64,000 bases of DNA from Pelagicoccus sp. SDUM812003 (GCF_031127815.1 NZ_JARXHY010000013.1:1-64000), one strand, 5' to 3'; counted from the first letter of the stretch, positions 46,701 through 54,934 are shown. Translations and numbers: made by a program. The notes: generated by a model not told the origin, from the letters alone.

Positions 46701-47046
46701 AAGCGGCCCCCAGCCCGACGGCGGGCAGCGCTGGCTCGTGAGCTCGGTGGCGGATGCGTACAACAAAGGCTTTGCTATGGAGAAAACGGACTCCAGCGAT
46801 CCGACCGCACAGGCGAAAGCCATCCTCGAACGAGGCCGCTGGCCGGTGGTGGTGGAGCCGATCGAGTTTCGCTTGAGCTTTCCTGGAAGCGGTCGTCTGA
46901 CGGTGAAGGCCTACGACTTCGCCCTTAGACTGATCGATACCAGTGCTCCCGTGTCCGGCTTTTTGGATACGCAGGAAGGGGAAAGCGAAACGAAACCCAA
47001 GGCGCCGATCTGGATACGGGAACTGATCTGGGAAGAGTCGCCTTAG
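43738..47046 (+). CDS. Large putative glycoside hydrolase, clan A-like barrel
   Basis: A protein of about 1100 residues with a weak hydrophobic segment (FVAGLGLIGLVAARG, near residue 60 of this start) that could be a signal anchor. An N-terminal beta-rich region of about 400 residues contains a carbohydrate-binding-like section. The central part looks like a TIM-barrel glycosidase: GFNAWRLWPMG, the possible acid/base glutamate in IWELNNEFGF (near residue 615), and a possible nucleophile in TIIYETNRA (near 785), the two-glutamate layout of clan A. A beta-rich C-terminus follows. The exact family is not recognised. The start is uncertain: ATG at 43738 or 43756 seem likelier than 43510. No polysaccharide-use partner gene is adjacent. 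Confidence 0.7.
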   Translation: MKTASDMAERSGGSRAAAKHPARLGASVVTRKSIRTARSSGANRRLSWASRLAKRFVAGLGLIGLVAARGVEPVETPSQLSMSESAADGREVVSFPIQLKAARERRLPADWQAGAQAPYLLIKLSAIAEPYVAPMSIDTSILHGDDRSDTGSSAVQLRSHSWHQGLFLPDLSHLPRGHSVEWAEFHAHVQWVEREGPASMRFYRMLKPWNENASWTDNGLDSQLVLWDGLRKSVDYSDDPFSRWSSGGNALLAGPLIVPGFGSMVASWLDGSEANFGFLAQLSGEATQVNLSSSETRRERSEDWILSGGGEPIELEFEVDPDALWRICPSSKDLREAWLVLAARNSGGNPMPIASVEVEGKRMAWSFSQGALTVTGLSELLRDRLADADETAAFHLTVRARPGLAIAGAAADEANRPRLSVGLPEKERHSLFDHAIKPRSGVYTTVENGHLSYGGERLRLWGTLGRGDADRLRKMGFNAWRLWPMGVGGYDSRFGGAGKLPAIVPGDGSEMDTLDRAVADMKESGIFIMATQLMGMVPVHALLADDSFVSQGEDWEQWKGAIAASEVSNGPRLFAFVDERLLEARLAHIENVLNHVNPYTNRRYAEEEAIAIWELNNEFGFVPRLLEGDYQSWPEYFRSKLRQRWNAWVLERYRSEGELLQAWDALSDGETWGAVRLGPSFAQRQGFSEQRASDFVRFVIELADRHYQTLRTHARAQAPEGVGVAVAPFSFDTQYRHSIPWLYSQSRSDVASFGNYFWTMGSELGERPSASVMDSLTVHGKPTIIYETNRARPSPFRAEYPHKLAALASWQDWDAVFFHYWQGDKASDLSYLLADMPYPTIEHYWSAVHHQSDPVMTSAMAIAGRFFLQNRLPAGPQPVRYHFGPDSIFSYEFASGPSVGNAAFEQGARIVFDDVAGEHWSEGRNPQPGTGQVRSGEAVLWDWENERLVIDTPTAKAYVGPLHGGSWRWSDGFELTSPAPWIAFAMVRSGPQPDGGQRWLVSSVADAYNKGFAMEKTDSSDPTAQAKAILERGRWPVVVEPIEFRLSFPGSGRLTVKAYDFALRLIDTSAPVSGFLDTQEGESETKPKAPIWIRELIWEESP

Positions 47047-47140
47047 CGGGCAGGGACGCTCCGAAGCGACTGTTCGAGCCCCGCGTCCTATCGAATGGGA
47101 GCGGTACCGATTTCACGCGATTGGATCGACCGAAGCGCGA

Positions 47141-49354
47141 TCAGTATGCGTATTTCTTTTGCGCATACGCGTAGCTGTAGCCTGCGTAGTACGAGGAGCC
47201 GGAGCGGTTTCTCGGCATTCCGTTCATGATGATGCGAATAAATCGTTTTTGCCGTTGCTCGAAACGAGCCAGAGATTTCTGCACATAGCTGCTGTCCGCT
47301 TTGTTGAAGCGGCAGATGTAGAGGATCTCGTCCGAGTAGCGAGCGAGCCCTTCCGCATCTGGGAAGACGCCTACCGGAGGCGTGTCGAGGATCACCACTT
47401 CGAAGGCGCTGCGCAGGGTGCGCAAGAGGTGCGGGAGCTCGCTGGTGGCGAGATTCTCCAGAAGCTTGGAGCTGACGGCTCCGGAGCGGAGCAGCCACAG
47501 TCCGGGCTGCACTTCCACCAAGCCGAGATCGGGATCGGTCAGTGGGTCGGAGTTCACCAGTGCGTGCGGGTTGTGCAGTTTCGGAATGATGCCGCGATCG
47601 TTCTTCAAGCCGAAGATCTTGTGCAGGCAAGGGCGGCGAAAGTCCGCGTCGACCAGCAGCGTCTTTTTCCCGTATTGAGTGCAGGACGACGCGAAGTTGC
47701 TTGCCACGAAGGTCTTGCCTTCGCCTGGCACAGTGCTGGTGACCAGGTAGGTCTTGGAGAAGGCTACCGTTTCCGCCGGTGAGATGTTGGATTGGATGCT
47801 GCGAAAAGATTCCAGCACCGGCTGGGCGGACTGGTGGGCCACGATGAGATCGCGGTCGCGCCGGCGGATGCCCCGCGATCGAGGTATCTCGCTGAGCAGC
47901 TCTCGGTTTTCCGAGTGTCCGATTTCGCTGTAGGATTTGATGCGCCCGTCGATGCTTGCCAATACCACTGGGAAGCCCAGAAAGAGGGAGCCACCCAGCC
48001 CGACGGATACGATGAGCACCAGCCCGAGGTTGGGTGAAACAGGCTTGATCGGTAGGGAGGCGGGATCCACGAGTTTCACGTTCGGCTCGTCCAGCTGCTT
48101 GGCCAGATCGGTTTCCTGCTTGCGCTCCAGCACTTTCAGGTAGGTCGCTTTGGTGGTTTCAAGTTGACGCTCCAGCGCTTCGTATCCAGCGGCGAGCTCG
48201 TCCAGGCGAAGCGATTCCTGCTCGACCTGGGTCAACTCCTCGCGAAGTCGTTCCTCGTCCTCGATCGCCTTTTCTAGCTGCAGGGTGGCGATGCTGTGGA
48301 TTGCTTTCGCTTGCTCGTCGAGCACGGAATTCAGCGAATTGATGGCATCCTGATTTCCAATCATGGCCGGGTGCGCTTTTCCGTAGCGTTCGGAGAGCAC
48401 GCCGCGCTCGACCAGCTTTAGGTCGAGCTCTCGTTGCGTTTCCATCATTTCCGGAGACTGGGTGGCCGCAGCGAGCTTTTGCAGGTCGCCGTCCTGGTAG
48501 ATGGCGTCGATCTGCTGACGCTGCGAGGTGAGCTCGATCCGTTTCAGGCGGGCCTTGGTGTGAGCGTCGTCCAACTGTCTCAAGCGCTCGATGACGATGT
48601 TCTGCTTGTCCTTGAGGGCTACTAGGTTGTTTTCGAGACGGTAGCTTTGCATCCTCGACTCGAGGCTGGCGATCTCCGACCCAAGATCTTCGGACTTCTG
48701 GGCAAGAAATGTATTCGCAGTCTCAATACTCGAATCGTTGGATCTCGCCAGGCCGTCGACATAGACCTTCGCCATGCGGTCAGCGATCAGTTGGGCGGCG
48801 AACGGATTGCGGTGGGTGACGGTGATTCGGACAAACATGGTGTCTTTGACTCGCCCCACCCGAACCGTTTCGTTCAGCAGGCTAGCCGCCTTTTCTTCGA
48901 TGCTCTTGGGCGGAGCTTCCGTTTGTGGAACGAGCATGCTCAGGTAGCGTTTCGCTTCGTTCTTGACGGTCTTCAGCAGGTTCGTCTGCGGTGGGCCTTC
49001 TCCTGGGATCAGTCCGTAGCTCGCGAGGACCAGCTCCAGTTCCTCCTCGGAAAACGATTTCGCGACCTCGGCGAGAAAGGACGACGTGGTCAGCTGCTCG
49101 ATCTGAGTGCTCAGAAACGAGTCCAGAAAGTCCTGCTCCACTTCGGTGTTCACCACCTGTTCCACGTTGAGCACCATCTCCTTCGAGCGCTCGACGAGAA
49201 GCCCGGCGCTGGTTTCGTACTCCGCTGGCCGTGTGAGCAGGTAGGAAGCGAGAAGCAGTGAGACGCTCAGCGCGATCAGGGCGGAGCTGACCCAACGCTC
49301 GCGAATAGCGAGCATCAGGTTGCGAAAGTCGGATGTTGATGATGTATCAGGCAT
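47141..49354 (-). CDS. Exopolysaccharide tyrosine autokinase (Wzc/BY-kinase)
   Basis: A 737-residue inner-membrane protein controlling polysaccharide chain length. An N-terminal Wzz-like domain follows a first membrane helix (about residues 17-35). A long coiled coil (about 200-400) leads to a second helix (LGLVLIVSVGLGGSLFLGFPVVL). The cytoplasmic kinase has Walker A VPGEGKTFVASNFA, Walker A' TLLVDADFRRP and Walker B VILDTPPVG. The C-terminal tail is a tyrosine cluster (YYAGYSYAYAQKKYAY, seven tyrosines in 16 residues), the expected autophosphorylation site. It sits last in the three-gene minus-strand group with the export protein. Confidence 0.95.
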   Translation of the reverse strand: MPDTSSTSDFRNLMLAIRERWVSSALIALSVSLLLASYLLTRPAEYETSAGLLVERSKEMVLNVEQVVNTEVEQDFLDSFLSTQIEQLTTSSFLAEVAKSFSEEELELVLASYGLIPGEGPPQTNLLKTVKNEAKRYLSMLVPQTEAPPKSIEEKAASLLNETVRVGRVKDTMFVRITVTHRNPFAAQLIADRMAKVYVDGLARSNDSSIETANTFLAQKSEDLGSEIASLESRMQSYRLENNLVALKDKQNIVIERLRQLDDAHTKARLKRIELTSQRQQIDAIYQDGDLQKLAAATQSPEMMETQRELDLKLVERGVLSERYGKAHPAMIGNQDAINSLNSVLDEQAKAIHSIATLQLEKAIEDEERLREELTQVEQESLRLDELAAGYEALERQLETTKATYLKVLERKQETDLAKQLDEPNVKLVDPASLPIKPVSPNLGLVLIVSVGLGGSLFLGFPVVLASIDGRIKSYSEIGHSENRELLSEIPRSRGIRRRDRDLIVAHQSAQPVLESFRSIQSNISPAETVAFSKTYLVTSTVPGEGKTFVASNFASSCTQYGKKTLLVDADFRRPCLHKIFGLKNDRGIIPKLHNPHALVNSDPLTDPDLGLVEVQPGLWLLRSGAVSSKLLENLATSELPHLLRTLRSAFEVVILDTPPVGVFPDAEGLARYSDEILYICRFNKADSSYVQKSLARFEQRQKRFIRIIMNGMPRNRSGSSYYAGYSYAYAQKKYAY

Positions 49355-49377
49355 GTTTTCCTATCGTGTAGGTGATT

Positions 49378-49992
49378 TTAAAATACGCTTTCCGGAACGA
49401 AAATGACGTCGTTTGGCCGCACGCGAAACTCCTCACGCTTGTCGGTGCCCTTGAGCAAGGCGGCGACATCGACCACGAAGACCTGTTCCTCGCCGTTTTC
49501 GGCCCGACGAGTCACGCGCACCGCGCTGGCTTGGGCGCGGCGGGATGTACCACCAGCTCTGCCGATGGCGGACAGGATGCCCATGTTTTCCGTTGCGAGG
49601 GGAAACCGAATCACGCCCGGGTCGTTGACTTCACCCACTACCGAAACCTCGTGCAGATAACGTTCGTCGATCGCTAGCGAAACCTTTGGGCGCTTGAGAA
49701 TGTCTCTGTCGAGATACAGCTTTTCGATGAGCTGCTCGGCATCCTGCACTGTGAGACCGCCGATCGTGACCGTACCGAGCAGCGGTATGGAAACTTTCCC
49801 TACGTTGTCCAATTGACTTTCTTCGATGCACAGACCGGGTTCGTCGAAGACCGTGATGCTTATGATGTCTCTTGGAAGAATCGGGATGCTGGTATGGGAG
49901 GTCTCGGCGGCATGGACACAGGCGTATCCAAACGTCAATGCGGTGACAAGGCGTAGAATCAAAGGCATGGGTGTGGTTCGAGCGCGTTTCAT
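49378..49992 (-). CDS. Polysaccharide export protein (Wza-like, short)
   Basis: A 204-residue periplasmic export protein with a signal peptide (LILRLVTALTFGYACVHA). One polysaccharide-export domain (ISITVFDEPGLCIEESQLDNVGKVSIPLLGTVTIGGLTV) and one SLBB domain (EVSVVGEVNDPGVIRFPL) follow. Unlike E. coli Wza (about 380 residues) it has no clear lipobox and no C-terminal amphipathic helix for an outer-membrane pore, so another protein must provide the pore, as in other short Wza-type proteins. It lies 23 bases upstream of the tyrosine kinase gene. Confidence 0.9.
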   Translation of the reverse strand: MKRARTTPMPLILRLVTALTFGYACVHAAETSHTSIPILPRDIISITVFDEPGLCIEESQLDNVGKVSIPLLGTVTIGGLTVQDAEQLIEKLYLDRDILKRPKVSLAIDERYLHEVSVVGEVNDPGVIRFPLATENMGILSAIGRAGGTSRRAQASAVRVTRRAENGEEQVFVVDVAALLKGTDKREEFRVRPNDVIFVPESVF

Positions 49993-50043
49993 CGGCTATG
50001 GGATCGTTGGTTCGGGCTTCGGTTGTCGATCAAATCTACGTCG

Positions 50044-51006
50044 CTACTTCGCTAGGCCCGGTTTGCGAATCATCTGACTCAGGTGTCGGCGAGCGTTTAA
50101 GAGGAACCAGTGAACCCTGCTGGAGAGCTTGGCTTTGCTGATGCCGGGCTCCACGCCGGGATAGATCATCTGGCGCGTATCCATGCAGAAGACAGGCATG
50201 TCGGAGGCATTTGAGATTTCGATGGCTTGGGTGATGGAGCTCTCGATGAAAAGGCGCGATCGGGTTCGTTTGTAGACCTCGGCCTTGTACGACCCGTGGG
50301 AGCGAGCCTTGCGCCGGGCCTGGGCGTCGGGCAGATCCATCATGACGAGCTCCTTGTAGACCACGCCGTGCTTTTCGAGCCACGCTTCCGTGAGGTCCCG
50401 GTACTTCTCCAAGCGGCAGGTGACGAGTCGACCGATCGGCTGGCTTGGCAGGTTGAAAGGAGGCACTGACGAGATAAAGTCCCGGTACCGGTCGCCGTCG
50501 TCGTTCTCCATTTCGCTCGGGTCGCGGCAAAGCACCCCATCGATGTCCACGCATGATTCCTCCAGCAGGTCGTGGTGCAGTATGTTCCATTCGAATACGC
50601 GTGGCGTATCGAGCAGCTCGCAAGCGTAGTCCACCATGGTTTGAGTCCCCGGGCGGACGTAGACGGCACCGTACAGGATAGTGTGCTTCCGACTTAGTTC
50701 GCTCAGGCTTTGCTTCACCTTCGAAAGCTGGCCCCCGGACCTGAGACTGTCATCAACGACCAGGACCTTGAGCCCCTCGCGCTTCAGATCGATCTTGCGA
50801 CCCTTGAATCTCGGGCCGGTGCTGAGAATCCTGCCATCCAGGTAGCCCTTCACGTCGGACATGGGCACGTTTGTATAGAGGGCGAGGAGATTGGCGACCA
50901 GCAGCCCGCTGCGGGGAACTCCTACGATAAGGTCGAGATCCCGTGGAAGCTCATGCGTCCATTGGACCAGTTGATCGCAAAGATTGCTAACGCTTCGGTA
51001 GTTCAT
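50044..51006 (-). CDS. Phosphoribosyltransferase-HAD fusion of EPS locus
   Basis: A 320-residue two-part protein. Residues 1-145 look like a type I phosphoribosyltransferase: VGVPRSGLLVANLLAL is the pyrophosphate loop and KVLVVDDSLRSGGQL (80-94) the PRPP-binding motif. Residues about 150-290 resemble a HAD phosphatase, with DIDGVLCRDP (D154, D156) as motif I. The C-terminus is basic. The function is unknown; related phosphoribosyltransferases occur in surface-polysaccharide clusters. It is the first gene of the minus-strand group with the export protein and autokinase, so a role in making or regulating the polymer is inferred from position. Confidence 0.75.
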   Translation of the reverse strand: MNYRSVSNLCDQLVQWTHELPRDLDLIVGVPRSGLLVANLLALYTNVPMSDVKGYLDGRILSTGPRFKGRKIDLKREGLKVLVVDDSLRSGGQLSKVKQSLSELSRKHTILYGAVYVRPGTQTMVDYACELLDTPRVFEWNILHHDLLEESCVDIDGVLCRDPSEMENDDGDRYRDFISSVPPFNLPSQPIGRLVTCRLEKYRDLTEAWLEKHGVVYKELVMMDLPDAQARRKARSHGSYKAEVYKRTRSRLFIESSITQAIEISNASDMPVFCMDTRQMIYPGVEPGISKAKLSSRVHWFLLNARRHLSQMIRKPGLAK

Positions 51007-51139
51007 AGTGTAATGATCGATCTAATACGCTTTTGCAACGGTTTGGCGCAGGGTTGAGACAATATGGGCCTAGCGGCGCAAGCTTGTCGCAAATGCTGGT
51101 TTAAGAGTTGGTTAGGATTCAGGAAGTGGCTTCGCTAAA

Positions 51140-51154
51140 GCAAGTGACAGACCA
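51140..51154 (-). promoter_or_regulatory. Candidate sigma-54 promoter, PRTase/EPS export genes
   Basis: On the minus strand TGGTCTGTCACTTGC has TGG, the conserved G and TTGC with GG-N10-GC spacing. It lies 134 bases upstream of the PRTase-HAD start. The -24 box deviates from TGGCAC at three positions. Confidence 0.35.
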
Positions 51155-51272
51155 TTGCGGCGGCCCTTACGGAGAGGCGCGTAACAGGATGGCAAATTAG
51201 GTGGCTTGATCAAAATGAAGCGGCGAATCGCAATTTTGGATACGGAATTCGAGCAGGAATGAGGGCGGTTTG

Positions 51273-51288
51273 TGGCATGTCGATTGCT
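51273..51288 (+). promoter_or_regulatory. Candidate sigma-54 promoter, Wzy-like gene
   Basis: TGGCATGTCGATTGCT matches the sigma-54 consensus (TGGCAC-G-N4-TTGC) at all but one position with the exact GG-N10-GC spacing. It lies about 130 bases upstream of the plus-strand polymerase/ligase gene. It is the best sigma-54 match noticed in the window. Confidence 0.5.
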
Positions 51289-51418
51289 AGCTGGGCAGGC
51301 GCTACGCTGGACAGGAGTTTCGCCCGATGTGGCGCTCGTCGAAGGTGAACGCTTATGCCTGTCGGCAATCCAGAATGAACGTAGTTGGAATGAAATACAC
51401 GAGTAGACGATTACCCTT

Positions 51419-52786
51419 ATGAGACCTACGGTTGCAGACTCGCTTTGGTACCCGCGGCCGAACGTTTTCGTGGATACGCGGCTCTCGCCGGACAGGGACG
51501 TGGCCAACGAGTGGGGCAGGCGGGAGCGTCTCTATTTTCTGCTAGTTCTCGGGCTCGTCTCGTTTCCCAGTACGTCGCTTTACTATGCGGCTCCAGTTGT
51601 CGCGCTTTTGTTGCTTCGCACTCCAGGCGTGGTGGCGTGGTGCGCAAAATGGTGCATGGCGCTGGCCTTTCTGAGTTTTGTTTCCTTCAGCTTTCTACTC
51701 GCCAGAGGAGTCGAGTTAAGTCTCCCAGCGGCAGCGTTTTATCCCGTCACGCATGGCGTCATGCTGCTGCTGCCCGTGTACGCTCGCTTTTTGCCGAGAA
51801 TGAACGAGGAGAGCTGGCAGTGGCTGCTCAAGGTGCTGGGCGGATGGCTCATTTTGCAATCGGCGATAGGCGTTATGCAGTTCGCGCTGGGGCAGAATGG
51901 AGACATGGTCAGCGGGACCTTTGGATTCTTCGACGTGTTTCGCGGGTCGGTCACTATTTCCCAGGTCATGTTTACCTGTACGGTGTTTCCTGTAAGCCTC
52001 GTACTTCTCGCCAGCGGGAGAAGGCGTTGGTTAACCCTAGCCGCCCTTTCGGGGCTTTTCGCAGCGATCCTGGCTCAGTCCGGCCACCAGACGATCTTTC
52101 TCTTCGCTTCGGCGGTAGCGCTCGCGATCCTGCAGGGTAAGCGAGTGAAGCTGATGCTGGGAGTCGTGCTGATCGGGGCGCTGTTTGCCATCACCTTGTT
52201 GAGTTTTCACCCGACGACGCTTGAGACCACGCATAGCTGGTACCGTAAAACCATCGTTCACGAATCGCCCAAGAAGAACGTGGCCCTGGCGGGCATCGAT
52301 GAACTGGGAAATCCGAGCGCGTTTTTCTTTGGCGTAGGCCCGGGGCAATTCTGCAGCCGGGCCGGCTTGATCGCATCCGGCAAGTACCTCACGGTGAGCT
52401 TTCCTTCGTTTCTGGTGGAGCCGTCCCACGCGTATCGGGAGATCATCGAGCCGCAGCGAAAGCGCTACAAGGAAGTGGGAGAAAGCAGCGCCATCGCCCA
52501 GCCCTACGCCTCGGCAATTGCGATCCCTTTGGAATGGGGCGTGCCAGTGGCCGCGACGCTGCTCTTCTTTTTCGGGCGGACCCTGTTTCGCAACATAGCG
52601 GTCCTGAGGAAGAGCGACGGCGAGCGAGCCCGATTGGCCTATGTCGTTTCAACCGTTCTGATGGCCTTCTTCCTCTGCTGCTTCGTGGAGAACTACGTGG
52701 AGTTCGTGCAAGGCGTGACCATCCCGGCGCTGCTGCTTTGCTTGGCTGGTCAGCGTATCCAGAAGTTGGGGAAGGACACCGCCTAG
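51419..52786 (+). CDS. Wzy/O-antigen-ligase-like membrane protein
   Basis: A 455-residue inner-membrane protein with about 10-11 predicted helices and a large periplasmic loop (about residues 265-350). The loop starts with a histidine (FHPTTLETTHSWY) and contains FFGVGPGQFCSRAG, close to the GVGPGNF pattern of O-antigen ligases and polymerases. It probably joins repeat units of the exopolysaccharide. It is the only gene of the locus on the plus strand and is convergent with the next glycosyltransferase, 20 bases apart. Confidence 0.8.
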   Translation: MRPTVADSLWYPRPNVFVDTRLSPDRDVANEWGRRERLYFLLVLGLVSFPSTSLYYAAPVVALLLLRTPGVVAWCAKWCMALAFLSFVSFSFLLARGVELSLPAAAFYPVTHGVMLLLPVYARFLPRMNEESWQWLLKVLGGWLILQSAIGVMQFALGQNGDMVSGTFGFFDVFRGSVTISQVMFTCTVFPVSLVLLASGRRRWLTLAALSGLFAAILAQSGHQTIFLFASAVALAILQGKRVKLMLGVVLIGALFAITLLSFHPTTLETTHSWYRKTIVHESPKKNVALAGIDELGNPSAFFFGVGPGQFCSRAGLIASGKYLTVSFPSFLVEPSHAYREIIEPQRKRYKEVGESSAIAQPYASAIAIPLEWGVPVAATLLFFFGRTLFRNIAVLRKSDGERARLAYVVSTVLMAFFLCCFVENYVEFVQGVTIPALLLCLAGQRIQKLGKDTA

Positions 52787-52806
52787 AAACTCGCGGTTTC
52801 TCCGGT

Positions 52807-53958
52807 TCAGGTGGAGGTTTTGGCCAGTTGCGGCGAGACGGCTAGTTTTGGCGGCAGCTCGCCAGTCGAGCGCCGATAGATGACGGCGAGGCGCTCTACG
52901 TATCGTTTAGGATCGCAGCTCATGAGTGCGAAGTTGTATCCATTGACGCTGAGCAGCGCGGTCTCTCTCTCGAGCGTTCGCGGGTTCTGATTCAAAAAAT
53001 CGGCGAAGAGTTCGGCGCGTTCTCCAGGGGCTACGAAGGCGGCTTGGCGTTTCTGGAGCTCCTTGGAAAGGGCGGCCTCTTGGGAGAGCAGCACGGGGAC
53101 GCCTCGGCCGGCCGCATCGATGATGCTGTTTCCAAATCCTTCCCAGCGAGGAAGGTGAATGTACACGCTGGCGTTGTTGAGAACCTCCGCCTTTTCCGAG
53201 CCGTACACGGGATCGCGCAAGGCGACGTTCGAAGGCAGCGACGTTTCGAAGTCGCGGAAGGAGGCGCTTGAGGGTCTGGCACCGTAGAGGTGGAAGGAGA
53301 AGGACGGACAGCGCTTAGCAACCTGGCAAATCAGGTCTAGCCCCTTGTGCTCCACATCGAACCGGCCGAGGTAGACGGCGGTCCTTTGCCGGACTTTTCC
53401 TTCCCATGAAAAGGTGAGTCCCGTTTCGTCAAGGCTTGGGTTGTGAAGGACGGCGCACGATCTCTGCTTCGGGGCGAATGCTTGGACCTCTCCGACCTCG
53501 TCCCCGGTCAGGCAAATGACCGTATCCGCGTTTTGGATCAAGCGCCGCTCGTGCGCCACCGCGTAAATCGACTTCAGAGCTCGGTTACGCTTAAGAATAT
53601 GCGGCGAAAGTCCTCCGGCCGGATGGGCGATGTACTTGGTTTTGCGATACAGTCTGATAGCGGAGAAGAGTAGGGCGTTTCGGTAGTGAAAAACGGAGTA
53701 GACGTGTAGCAGGTCCGGAGCGTTCTCCGATTTCAGTTCCCGGATCAGGACTGGCAGAGAGGTGGTTTTGTCGAGGACCAGAAGGCGTATTCCGTTCTGC
53801 TGAGCGAAACTCACCGCCTCAGGTCGTGCGGACTCGAAAAGAGCGATGGTAGGGCGGATGCCGTAACGGTTCTGCATGGCCGCCGTCTTCCAGATGCGGT
53901 TGCTGATGCCATTGGTCGATTCGACCGCTGGGTTGGCGCTGAGATGCCAAACGTTCAT
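52807..53958 (-). CDS. Glycosyltransferase, family 4-like
   Basis: A 383-residue cytosolic GT-B enzyme. Its N-terminal domain starts with NVWHLSANPAVESTNGISNRIWKT. The donor-binding half has TAVYLGRFDVEHKGLDLI and LPRWEGFGNSIIDAAGRGVPVLLS, the usual E-x7-E area of GT4. It adds one sugar to the lipid-linked repeat unit; donor and acceptor are unknown. Its start overlaps the stop of the GT2 gene by four bases (ATGA). Confidence 0.9.
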   Translation of the reverse strand: MNVWHLSANPAVESTNGISNRIWKTAAMQNRYGIRPTIALFESARPEAVSFAQQNGIRLLVLDKTTSLPVLIRELKSENAPDLLHVYSVFHYRNALLFSAIRLYRKTKYIAHPAGGLSPHILKRNRALKSIYAVAHERRLIQNADTVICLTGDEVGEVQAFAPKQRSCAVLHNPSLDETGLTFSWEGKVRQRTAVYLGRFDVEHKGLDLICQVAKRCPSFSFHLYGARPSSASFRDFETSLPSNVALRDPVYGSEKAEVLNNASVYIHLPRWEGFGNSIIDAAGRGVPVLLSQEAALSKELQKRQAAFVAPGERAELFADFLNQNPRTLERETALLSVNGYNFALMSCDPKRYVERLAVIYRRSTGELPPKLAVSPQLAKTST

Positions 53959-54917
53959 CGCGTTGAAGCTCTCTGCCTAGCTAGCTCCCGCAGGTAGCTG
54001 ATAAGCGATACCGCTCTGAGGTACCAGAGCGTGGCCATCACCGGGAGAATGAGCATAGGAGCTTTGCCGGGCTGGACTTCCGACAGTTTGCGAAACGCCC
54101 TGATGGGATCAAAGGGGAGGAGGCAGCGCGTGAGCTTGTTTCGAATCATCGGAGCGTGGCGTCCGCTGTCGTTGCCGATCGCCACGCTGCCTTGGGAGGT
54201 TCGTCTTTCCTTGCGGACCAGCTGGGAGAAGCCGCGAGCGGGCTTGTGGACGATGGCTTGAGGGCAGTAGCTGATCAGGTAGCCCTGGCTGCTGGCAAGT
54301 TTCGTCCAACGAACGTCCCCTCCGCTTCTGATCGCTGAAGGAAACGGACCAAGGGTTTCGAACACCTCGCGCTTGACGAACAGGTTGGCAGTCGCGGCGA
54401 AACCGAAACGAGTGATGGTGCGTTCGTTTTGAATGTTTTTGATCGAGTCCACAATCTCGCCGAGCGAGGGCCGCGCTGAATAAGTGAATACGACATTCCC
54501 TCCGAGCAGGTCGCAGTCGTTTTCCACCATTGCTCGCAACCCGGTTATCAGCCAGCTTTCAGACGGTACGCAGGACGCGTCGAGGAAGATGAGCACGTCA
54601 CCGATGGCGTTTACGACGCCGAGATTGCGGGCGGAATAGGGACTGGAATCGTGCGAAAGCTCCTGCAGGAAGTAAACGTCGTCATGAGCTTTCGCGACGG
54701 ATTCGGTTTCGTCGCTCGACCCATTGTCCACCACGATGACCTCTGTATTGGGAAGCTGCTCGAGCTGCGGCCTGAGCGCTTTCAGCGTTTGCTCGAGCAG
54801 GCGGGCGTCGTTTTTGACCGGTATTATGATGCTGGCTTTCAGTCGACGAACCATCGTCTCGAAGTCCGTAATGGGATCGGTTTCGATGGTCGCTCCTCTT
54901 GTCGGTCCTGTATTCAT
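53955..54917 (-). CDS. Glycosyltransferase, family 2
   Basis: A 320-residue GT-A enzyme. The nucleotide-binding start is ASIIIPVKNDARLLEQTLKAL, then VIVVDNGSSDET, and the metal-binding region is VLIFLDASCVPSESWL, where the usual DxD is D-A-S. A C-terminal hydrophobic helix (MLILPVMATLWYLRAVSLI) may bind the membrane. ATG at 54917 is chosen because it lies 18 bases after the preceding gene's stop; the longer frame to 55139 overlaps that gene in a shadow frame. Confidence 0.9.
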   Translation of the reverse strand: MNTGPTRGATIETDPITDFETMVRRLKASIIIPVKNDARLLEQTLKALRPQLEQLPNTEVIVVDNGSSDETESVAKAHDDVYFLQELSHDSSPYSARNLGVVNAIGDVLIFLDASCVPSESWLITGLRAMVENDCDLLGGNVVFTYSARPSLGEIVDSIKNIQNERTITRFGFAATANLFVKREVFETLGPFPSAIRSGGDVRWTKLASSQGYLISYCPQAIVHKPARGFSQLVRKERRTSQGSVAIGNDSGRHAPMIRNKLTRCLLPFDPIRAFRKLSEVQPGKAPMLILPVMATLWYLRAVSLISYLRELARQRASTR

Positions 54918-54934
54918 GATGTGGAGCAAGACGG

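Larger units (their letters stand above)
51007..51418. other. 412-base divergent regulatory gap in EPS locus
   Basis: This gap separates the minus-strand PRTase gene from the plus-strand polymerase/ligase gene. It carries no convincing gene: a 131-codon open frame on the minus strand (51112-51507) overlaps the next gene and shows no protein-like features. Two sigma-54-like sites, one in each direction, lie about 130 bases from the two start codons. Confidence 0.6.

Noticed and set aside
51112-51507. 131-codon open frame in the exopolysaccharide regulatory gap
   Set aside because: It overlaps the start of the polymerase gene on the opposite strand, lacks a ribosome-binding site and has no recognisable fold or signal.
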